A stretch of DNA of 10,127 nucleotides from assembly GCA_937907455.1 (NCBI GenBank), contig CALESQ010000046.1, forward strand, positions 1-10,127, in the 5' to 3' direction. Position numbers and translations under genes: made by a program. This DNA comes from an uncultured Caldilineales bacterium (GTDB lineage Bacteria > Chloroflexota > Anaerolineae > JAAEKA01). The first letter of the stretch is position 1. Every line of letters begins with the position of its first letter. A model generated the notes under the pieces. It was not told the DNA's origin, made no database searches, and was given only the letters and a program-made list of their open reading frames with translations. Positions 5,166-10,127 of the stretch are shown piece after piece.

Positions 5166-6755
5166 ATGCACACACAAAATATTGTTCTTGCCGGCTTTAT
5201 GGGCAGCGGCAAAAGCGTAGTTGGCCGTGTGGTGGCCGAGCGGCTGGGCCGTTGGTTTGTAGATACCGACGCGGTGATCGAGCAACAAGCGGGCCGCTCA
5301 GTCACTGCCATCTTTGCCGAGCAGGGCGAGACAGCCTTTCGCCTGCTGGAGGCCGAAGTATGCCGTTCGCTGGGTGTAGAACGCAACCTGGTGATTGCTG
5401 CTGGCGGCGGCGCCTTGCTGACCGAGGCCAACCGCAGTGCCCTGGCAGCCAACGGCGTGCTGATCTGCCTGCATGCCTCCGTAGACACGCTGTTGCAGCG
5501 ATTGGCTGCGACGCAGGATCGCCCTCTTCTCGCCGGGGCTGATCGCCGCGCCCGCGTGGAAAGCCTGTTGGCTCAACGCGCTACAGCCTACGCTGTCTTG
5601 CCGCATCACATTGACACCGACGGATTGAGCGTGGACCAGGTAGCCGATGCGGTGATCCGGGTAGCACGGCAAGCCGGGCCGGGGCCTGTGCGCCTTGAGG
5701 TCACCCATCCGCAGGGCATGTACCCGCTGCTGATCGGCGAAGGGCTGCTGGCTGCTGCCGGCACAACGCTGGCCCAAACCGGGCTGCGCCCGGCGCGCTG
5801 CGCCGTGGTCAGCCAACCGGCGATTGCTGCGGCCCACGGCGAAAGACTGATGAGCAGCTTGCGCGCCGGCGGCTTCGATCCCGTGCTGCTGCCCATCCCC
5901 GCGGGCGAGGCGCACAAAACGCTGGAAACGGTGGCCACGCTGTACGATGCCTTCCTGGCCGCTGAGTTGGATCGTCACAGCCCTGTTGTGGCGCTGGGCG
6001 GCGGTGTGGTGGGGGATGTGGCGGGCTTTGCTGCGGCCAGCTATCTGCGCGGCGTACCCTTTGTGCAGATTCCCACCAGCCTGCTTGCTATGGTAGATGC
6101 CAGCGTGGGCGGCAAAACCGGCGTAGATTTGCCGCAGGGTAAAAATCTGGTGGGGGCGTTCAAACAACCGGCCCTGGTGCTGCTGGATGTGGAAACGCTG
6201 CAAACCCTGCCATCGGCTGAGTTCCGCAGCGGCCTGGCCGAGATTGTCAAGCACGGCATAATCGGTGACCCCGGTCTGTTCGAGGTGGTGGAGGGCAGCG
6301 CGCGACTGACGCTTGAAGAGCTGGTGACGCGTGCCGTGCAAGTGAAGATTGCCGTGGTGCAACAGGACCCCTTTGAACAGGGCCGCCGCGCGGTGCTCAA
6401 CCTGGGGCATACCTTCGGCCATGCTCTGGAAACGTTGTCGCACTACACCCTGCGTCACGGCGAGGCGGTAAGCATCGGCCTGGTGATGGCTGCATATCTG
6501 GCGGCGCGGCTAGAGCTGTGCGCAGCCGAGTTGCCCGCACGGGTAGAAAGCGCGTTGGCTCGGCTGGGGCTGCCGGTGCGCGCGCCTGGCTTTGCTCCGC
6601 AGGCCGTGCTGGCTGCCATGCAAACTGACAAGAAACGAGCCCACGGGCGACTGCGTTTTGTGTTGCCGCGCGCCATTGGCGATGTGGCGCTGTTCGGGCA
6701 GGTGACAGCCGAAGACGTGCTGGCTGTGCTGGCAGCATTGCAGCATCCTGCATAG
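5166..6755 (+). CDS. aroKB: Fused shikimate kinase / 3-dehydroquinate synthase
   Basis: This bifunctional chorismate-pathway enzyme of 529 residues carries two complete domains. Residues 1 to about 165 form shikimate kinase, which makes shikimate 3-phosphate using ATP: Walker A GFMGSGKS (10-17), the shikimate-binding D-T-D (33-35), the GGG loop (80-82) and the lid segment DRPLL (from 118). After a short Gly/Pro linker, about 178-529 form 3-dehydroquinate synthase, an NAD- and metal-dependent enzyme that makes 3-dehydroquinate from DAHP. It shows GGGVVGDVAGF (278-288), MVDASVGGKTGVD (309-321), and metal ligands E359 in GLAEIVKHG, H415 in NLGHTFGHA and H431 in HGEAVSIG. Both domains are of normal length with no missing key residue. 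ATG 5166 is preferred over ATG 5157, because 5157 lies inside the -10 box. Such fusions are known, for example AroKB of Thermotoga. No other aro gene lies in view. Confidence 0.95.
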   Translation: MHTQNIVLAGFMGSGKSVVGRVVAERLGRWFVDTDAVIEQQAGRSVTAIFAEQGETAFRLLEAEVCRSLGVERNLVIAAGGGALLTEANRSALAANGVLICLHASVDTLLQRLAATQDRPLLAGADRRARVESLLAQRATAYAVLPHHIDTDGLSVDQVADAVIRVARQAGPGPVRLEVTHPQGMYPLLIGEGLLAAAGTTLAQTGLRPARCAVVSQPAIAAAHGERLMSSLRAGGFDPVLLPIPAGEAHKTLETVATLYDAFLAAELDRHSPVVALGGGVVGDVAGFAAASYLRGVPFVQIPTSLLAMVDASVGGKTGVDLPQGKNLVGAFKQPALVLLDVETLQTLPSAEFRSGLAEIVKHGIIGDPGLFEVVEGSARLTLEELVTRAVQVKIAVVQQDPFEQGRRAVLNLGHTFGHALETLSHYTLRHGEAVSIGLVMAAYLAARLELCAAELPARVESALARLGLPVRAPGFAPQAVLAAMQTDKKRAHGRLRFVLPRAIGDVALFGQVTAEDVLAVLAALQHPA

Positions 6756-6768
6756 GACATGAGCAAAA

Positions 6769-6797
6769 TTGCACTTATTCACGGTTTGTGCTAAAAT
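6769..6797 (+). promoter_or_regulatory. Probable pckG promoter
   Basis: TTGCAC (6769-6774) and TAAAAT (6792-6797, five of six consensus) are separated by 17 bp in an AT-rich patch just after the aroKB stop codon. Transcription would start near 6804, giving pckG a leader of about 77 nt. The leader contains the terminator-like hairpin at 6832-6852 and a Shine-Dalgarno sequence. Confidence 0.5.
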
Positions 6798-6831
6798 TTA
6801 CTAGTATTGCATTTGACCTAAACACATAACC

Positions 6832-6852
6832 GGACAGCAGGGCTGTCCTTTT
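6832..6852 (+). terminator. Terminator-like hairpin in the aroKB-pckG gap (possible pckG attenuator)
   Basis: GGACAGC (6832-6838) pairs perfectly with GCTGTCC (6842-6848) around an AGG loop, and TTTT follows (6849-6852). This is a small intrinsic terminator by form: 7 bp, GC-rich, short U tract. It lies 77 bp after the aroKB stop, so it could end that transcript. It also lies downstream of the probable pckG promoter, so it would then sit in the pckG leader and act as an attenuator. The U tract is short, so termination may be partial. Confidence 0.5.
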
Positions 6853-6865
6853 CATCACTCTTTTC

Positions 6866-6874
6866 AAAGGAAGG
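6866..6874 (+). promoter_or_regulatory. pckG ribosome binding site
   Basis: AAAGGAAGG lies 6 nt before ATG 6881, a strong Shine-Dalgarno sequence that fixes the start of pckG. It contrasts with aroKB, which has none. Confidence 0.75.
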
Positions 6875-6880
6875 CTGGTC

Positions 6881-8713
6881 ATGAAGATTCAACATCCGGG
6901 TAATCTCAAACATACGGCGTTGCGTACATGGGTCGAAGAAATGGCAGCCGTCTGCCAGCCAGACCAGGTGCGTTGGTGCGATGGCTCGCAGGCCGAATAC
7001 GACGAGTTGTGCGAGTTAATGGTCAAAACAGGCACTTTTATCAAACTCAACCAGGAAAAGCGGCCCAATTCCTATCTGGCTTTTTCCGATCCCAGTGATG
7101 TGGCGCGCGTGGAAGACCGCACCTATATTTGCAGCGCTACCAAGCAGGATGCCGGCCCCACCAACAACTGGATGGACCCCCAGGAGATGCACGCTATTCT
7201 GGACAAGCTGTTCGATGGCTGCATGAAGGGGCGCACGCTGTATGTGATTCCGTTCAGCATGGGGCCACTCGGCTCGTCCATCGCTCAGATTGGTGTTGAA
7301 ATCACCGATTCGCCTTATGTAGTTGCCAACATGCGCATCATGACCCGCATGGGCAGCGCGGTGCTGGACGTGCTGGGCGAAAACGGCGAGTTTGTGCCTT
7401 CAATGCACACGGTAGGCGCGCCGTTAGAACCCGGCCAGCAAGATGTGTCCTGGCCGTGCAATCCCACGGTGAAATATATTGTGCACTTCCCGGAGGAGCG
7501 AGCCATCTGGTCGTATGGGAGTGGTTATGGCGGCAACGCGCTGTTGGGCAAGAAATGTCTGGCGCTGCGCATCGCCTCGGTGATGGCACACGATGAAGGC
7601 TGGCTGGCCGAACACATGCTGATTTTGGGCGTGGAAAGCCCTGACGGTGAGAAGAGCTATGTGGCAGCAGCCTTCCCCAGCGCCTGTGGCAAAACCAACT
7701 TTGCCATGCTGATTCCCCCGGCGGCTTTCGCCGGTTGGAAAGTCACTACCGTAGGTGATGACATTGCCTGGATCAAACCTGCACCCGACGGCACACTGCG
7801 TGCCATCAACCCAGAAGCAGGCTATTTTGGCGTGGCGCCGGGCACCTCTACCAAAACCAACCCCAACGCCATGATTGCGTGCAGTCGCGACACCATTTTC
7901 ACCAACGTGGCGCTAACGCCCGACGGCGATGTGTGGTGGGAAGGCATGACCAAGACTCCGCCTGCGGAGGCAATTGACTGGCAGGGTAAAAAGTGGACGC
8001 CGGACAGCGGGCGCAAGGCCGCGCATCCCAACGCCCGCTTCACTGCTCCCGCGGCCAACAACCCGGCGATTGATCCGGCCTGGGAGGATCCCGCGGGCGT
8101 GCCGCTGGCTGCCTTTATCTTCGGCGGTCGTCGCAGCACCACCGTGCCGCTGATCATGCAGGCGACAAGCTGGACGCACGGCGTGTACATAGCGGCCACG
8201 ATGGGATCAGAAACCACAGCCGCGGCCTTTGGCCAAATGGGTGTGGTGCGCCGCGACCCCTTCGCCATGCTGCCTTTTGCCGGTTACCACATGGCCGACT
8301 ACTTCGATCATTGGTTGAGCTTTGGGCGCAACATTCCGCAACCGCTGCCCATCTTCAGCGTGAACTGGTTCCGCACCGATAAGGACGGCAATTTCGCCTG
8401 GCCCGGTTTTGGTGACAACATGCGCGTGTTGCAGTGGATTGTGGACCGTGCTCATGGCCGCGCCGGTGCAGTGGAAACCCCCATTGGCCTGATGCCGCGC
8501 TACGACGAGCTGAACTGGGAAGGGCTGGATTTCAGCCGCGAACAGTTCAATGCGATTATGAACGTGGATCGCGAGTTGTGGAAACAGGAGCTGCTCAGCC
8601 ACGAAGAGCTGTTCATCAAGCTGTATGATCGCCTGCCGCGCGAGATGATCTTTACCAAGGAACTGCTGCTGGGCAGCCTCACCCGCTCGCCTGCTGCGTG
8701 GCAGATGAGCTAA
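6881..8713 (+). CDS. pckG: Phosphoenolpyruvate carboxykinase (GTP)
   Basis: This 610-residue enzyme interconverts oxaloacetate and phosphoenolpyruvate using GTP/GDP and links the TCA cycle to gluconeogenesis. It belongs to the GTP class, not the ATP class: the P-loop is the characteristic FPSACGKTN (265-273) with its reactive cysteine C269. Other visible elements are the substrate-site arginine R76 in DPSDVAR, the metal ligands K224/K225 (LLGKK) and H245, kinase-2 motif GDDIAW with D294 (292-297), EAGYFGVAPGTS (312-323), FGGRRSTTVPL (414-424), and the mobile lid around TMGSETTAAAFGQ (440-452). The length is typical and no key residue is missing. It is transcribed alone: it has its own promoter and leader hairpin upstream and a strong terminator downstream. 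Regulation by attenuation is possible but not shown. Confidence 0.97.
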   Translation: MKIQHPGNLKHTALRTWVEEMAAVCQPDQVRWCDGSQAEYDELCELMVKTGTFIKLNQEKRPNSYLAFSDPSDVARVEDRTYICSATKQDAGPTNNWMDPQEMHAILDKLFDGCMKGRTLYVIPFSMGPLGSSIAQIGVEITDSPYVVANMRIMTRMGSAVLDVLGENGEFVPSMHTVGAPLEPGQQDVSWPCNPTVKYIVHFPEERAIWSYGSGYGGNALLGKKCLALRIASVMAHDEGWLAEHMLILGVESPDGEKSYVAAAFPSACGKTNFAMLIPPAAFAGWKVTTVGDDIAWIKPAPDGTLRAINPEAGYFGVAPGTSTKTNPNAMIACSRDTIFTNVALTPDGDVWWEGMTKTPPAEAIDWQGKKWTPDSGRKAAHPNARFTAPAANNPAIDPAWEDPAGVPLAAFIFGGRRSTTVPLIMQATSWTHGVYIAATMGSETTAAAFGQMGVVRRDPFAMLPFAGYHMADYFDHWLSFGRNIPQPLPIFSVNWFRTDKDGNFAWPGFGDNMRVLQWIVDRAHGRAGAVETPIGLMPRYDELNWEGLDFSREQFNAIMNVDRELWKQELLSHEELFIKLYDRLPREMIFTKELLLGSLTRSPAAWQMS

Positions 8714-8783
8714 CGCCCACTGCTGCGGCCGGTCCCTGCGGGATGGTTCCCAATCTCTGACCGAGTCCGCGATCCGATAAACG

Positions 8784-8823
8784 AAAAGGCCGTTCCCTGA
8801 ACTTACTCAGAGAACGGCCTTTT
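8784..8823. terminator. Bidirectional intrinsic terminator between pckG and the DUF2721 gene
   Basis: AAAAGGCCGTTCCCTGA (8784-8800) pairs with TCAGAGAACGGCCTTTT (8807-8823) around the loop ACTTAC, a 17-bp stem with a single C-A mismatch. The A run on one side and T run on the other make it work in both directions: for pckG, whose stop is 70 bp upstream, and for the minus-strand DUF2721 gene, whose stop codon begins one base beyond the stem. Confidence 0.9.
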
Positions 8824-8824
8824 G

Positions 8825-9232
8825 TTATCGCTGATGTTGTGCCAGCTCTTCAATGTCGCTGAGGCGCATATTGAGCGCATCCACCGACACCTGGATCTCG
8901 CGCAGCGACAGCGCCAGCGAGATCATCATCAGCAGCAGGGCCACGCCGAACACCAACGCGCCTGGCGTGTTCCAGCCGACAAAGAGCAAGCCCATCGAAA
9001 TCACGCAGAGCAACAGGCTACCCACGCCAAAGCCCTGCATATGCTTGATGAGCTGGACGCGATAGCGCAGGCTGCGCAACTGCCAAAGCAGGATTTGGTC
9101 GGGGTTTGCCCGATACCGTGCATGCAGATCGCGGATCAGGTTAGCCAGTGTGAGAAAGCGGTTGGTGTAAGCCAGCAGAATCAGCGAAATGGCGGGAAAC
9201 AACAAGGCAGGTGTAGTAAGACTGAGTTCCAT
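8825..9232 (-). CDS. DUF2721 family membrane protein
   Basis: This 135-residue membrane protein of unknown function matches the DUF2721 pattern. The N-terminus runs ELSLTTPALLFPAISLILLAY (residues 2-22, first membrane helix), then NRF and LANLIRDLHARY, a short cytoplasmic helical region, and two membrane helices at about 67-86 and 89-111. A final amphipathic helix (REIQVSVDALNMRLSDIEEL, 112-131) may form a coiled coil. No catalytic residues are apparent. ATG 9232 is supported by AGGAGC, 5 nt upstream. That ribosome binding site overlaps the stop codon of the zwf fragment, so the two are likely cotranscribed and translationally coupled. The gene ends one base before the shared terminator. Confidence 0.85.
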   Translation of the reverse strand: MELSLTTPALLFPAISLILLAYTNRFLTLANLIRDLHARYRANPDQILLWQLRSLRYRVQLIKHMQGFGVGSLLLCVISMGLLFVGWNTPGALVFGVALLLMMISLALSLREIQVSVDALNMRLSDIEELAQHQR

Positions 9233-9237
9233 CCGTA

Positions 9238-9243
9238 GCTCCT
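9238..9243 (-). promoter_or_regulatory. DUF2721 ribosome binding site overlapping the zwf stop codon
   Basis: On the minus strand, AGGAGC (9243-9238) shares bases with the zwf TAG (9244-9242) and lies 5 nt before ATG 9232. Ribosomes finishing zwf would therefore arrive at the next start, the usual geometry of translational coupling. Confidence 0.65.
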
Positions 9244-10066
9244 ACTGGGCGCAGCCGGTTGTCCATACGGCGCCGTCATGCGCCAACATTTCATCCGCCT
9301 CGGCCGGCCCCCAACTGCCCGGCTCGTAGACGGCCAGCGGCGCAAGGCCAGCCTGCCAGCCATCCAGCACAGGATCTACCACACGCCATGACAGCTCGAT
9401 TTCGTCACTGCGGGCAAAGAGCGAAGCATCCCCTTGCAGAGTGTCCAGCAGCAGGCGTTCGTACGCTTCGGGCAGATTGCTGCCAAAGTCGGTGTCGTAG
9501 AGAAAGTCCATGTCTACCGTCTGCGTGCGCATGCCTGCACCCGGTAGTTTGGTATTGAAGGTGAGGTGAATGCCTTCATCAGGTTGAATGCAGATATTCA
9601 GGCTGTTGGGAGGGCGGATACCTTCGTAGTCTTTGGCAAAGAGCAGATGCGGCACCCGCTTGAAGCGCACGCTGATTTCAGTGGTTTTGGTCTTGAGCAT
9701 CTTGCCGGAACGAATGTAGAAGGGCACACCCTGCCAGCGCCAGTTATCAATCAGCAACTTCAAAGCCGCGTAGGTAGCCGTCTGCGACTGCGGGTCTACA
9801 TCCTCCTCTTGACGATAACCGGAGCCATCCTGGCCGCGGTATTGAGCGCGCACGCTGACCGTGGGGGTATCAGCAGGCATGATGGGGCGAATAGCTTCCA
9901 GCACTTTCACCTTTTCGTTGCGCAATGCGGTGGCGTTGAGCGCCGCCGGCGGCTCCATGGCGGTGAGCGTCAGCAATTGCAAAGCATGGTTCTGCACCAT
10001 GTCACGCATCACACCCGCCTGATCGTAATAGCCGCCACGCTTGCCCACCCCAACACTTTCGGCCAC
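9242..10066 (-). CDS. zwf: Glucose-6-phosphate 1-dehydrogenase, C-terminal part only (5'-truncated)
   Basis: This 274-residue product is the C-terminal domain of G6PDH, the first enzyme of the oxidative pentose phosphate pathway. It shows the family pattern AESVGVGKRGGYYDQAG (2-18), DMVQNHALQLL (22-32), RNEKVKVLEAIRP (49-61), GVPFYIRSGKML (113-124), ERLLLDTLQGD (203-213) and YEPGSWGP (247-254). Full G6PDH is about 480-510 residues. The N-terminal NADP-binding Rossmann domain and the catalytic DHYLGKE motif are absent. Family-like residues continue four codons before the GTG at 10066 (Leu-Glu-Ile-Thr), and an in-frame TAA follows at 10082-10084. The GTG is therefore just the first available codon after the break, with no ribosome binding site. 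The rest of the frame is intact, so the loss is recent or is an assembly artefact. As written it cannot encode an active enzyme. Confidence 0.85.
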   Translation of the reverse strand: MAESVGVGKRGGYYDQAGVMRDMVQNHALQLLTLTAMEPPAALNATALRNEKVKVLEAIRPIMPADTPTVSVRAQYRGQDGSGYRQEEDVDPQSQTATYAALKLLIDNWRWQGVPFYIRSGKMLKTKTTEISVRFKRVPHLLFAKDYEGIRPPNSLNICIQPDEGIHLTFNTKLPGAGMRTQTVDMDFLYDTDFGSNLPEAYERLLLDTLQGDASLFARSDEIELSWRVVDPVLDGWQAGLAPLAVYEPGSWGPAEADEMLAHDGAVWTTGCAQ

Positions 10067-10096
10067 AGTAATTTCTAGAGTTTAGACTACGAAACA

Positions 10097-10123
10097 GGCG
10101 GTCTGCGATTTGCACAGACCGCC
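10097..10123. repeat. Inverted repeat at the window end, beside the zwf break
   Basis: GGCGGTCTG (10097-10105) pairs perfectly with CAGACCGCC (10115-10123) around a 9-nt loop. On the minus strand the stem is followed by TGTTTCG, a poor U tract, so it could be a weak terminator of an unseen upstream minus-strand gene. It could also be the subterminal hairpin of an element or a join in the assembly. It lies about 15 bp beyond the point where zwf similarity ends. Confidence 0.5.
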
Positions 10124-10127
10124 CATT

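Noticed and set aside
5298..6458. 386-codon minus-strand open frame antisense to aroKB
   Set aside because: It is wholly inside the two conserved enzyme domains on the other strand and has a Gln/His-rich composition with no motif; it is a shadow of high GC content.
9566..10078. 170-codon plus-strand open frame antisense to zwf
   Set aside because: It mirrors the conserved G6PDH C-terminal domain and has no recognisable features of its own.
1..10127. Search for CRISPR arrays, tRNA, rRNA, transposases, toxin-antitoxin pairs and phage genes
   Set aside because: No regularly spaced repeats, cloverleaf-like sequence, or proteins of these classes could be seen. RadC alone is not evidence of a mobile element.
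10079..10127. Frameshift within zwf as the reason for its short frame
   Set aside because: All three minus-strand frames upstream of the break were read by eye and none resembles the preceding part of G6PDH, so a single indel does not restore the gene.

Overview
This is a GC-rich bacterial chromosomal segment with nine protein-coding genes, several promoters and terminator-like hairpins. I see no tRNA, rRNA, CRISPR array, phage gene or transposase. The mix of genes suggests a Chloroflexota-like bacterium (Anaerolineae/Caldilineae type): a large family-39-type glycosyltransferase paired with a DPM1-like glycosyltransferase, a fused shikimate kinase/3-dehydroquinate synthase, a GTP-type PEP carboxykinase and a DUF2721 membrane protein. 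The phylum is an inference from gene content, not a measurement.

Layout. Bases 1-334 hold no convincing gene; a possible promoter at 82-109 lies upstream of a DPM1-like glycosyltransferase (335-1117, +). This gene converges on a run of four minus-strand genes. Read from their 5' side, the four are a small four-helix membrane protein (5050-4709), a secreted protein of unknown function (4609-4139), the JAB/MPN protein RadC (4084-3374) and a family-39-like membrane glycosyltransferase (3229-1154). A strong promoter (TTGACA/GATAAT, 5110-5083) reads into this run. It sits back to back with the promoter of the fused aroKB gene (5166-6755, +). The GTP-PEP carboxykinase gene pckG follows (6881-8713, +), with its own promoter, a terminator-like hairpin in its leader and a good ribosome binding site. 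A symmetrical bidirectional terminator (8784-8823) separates pckG from the minus-strand pair DUF2721 (9232-8825) and zwf (10066-9242). Only the C-terminal half of zwf is present.

How the genes relate. The two glycosyltransferases plausibly form a pair: one charges a polyprenyl phosphate with a sugar, the other transfers it outside the membrane. aroKB supplies two chorismate-pathway steps. pckG and zwf belong to central carbon metabolism. The window looks mostly like ordinary housekeeping content; I found no convincing undescribed multi-gene system. The points worth a second look are regulatory and structural. Two genes, aroKB and the family-39 glycosyltransferase, have a -10 box exactly 7 nt before the best start codon, which predicts leaderless mRNAs. 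pckG carries an attenuator-like hairpin. zwf is cut abruptly about 50 bp from the window end, next to an inverted repeat, which suggests a rearrangement or an assembly junction.
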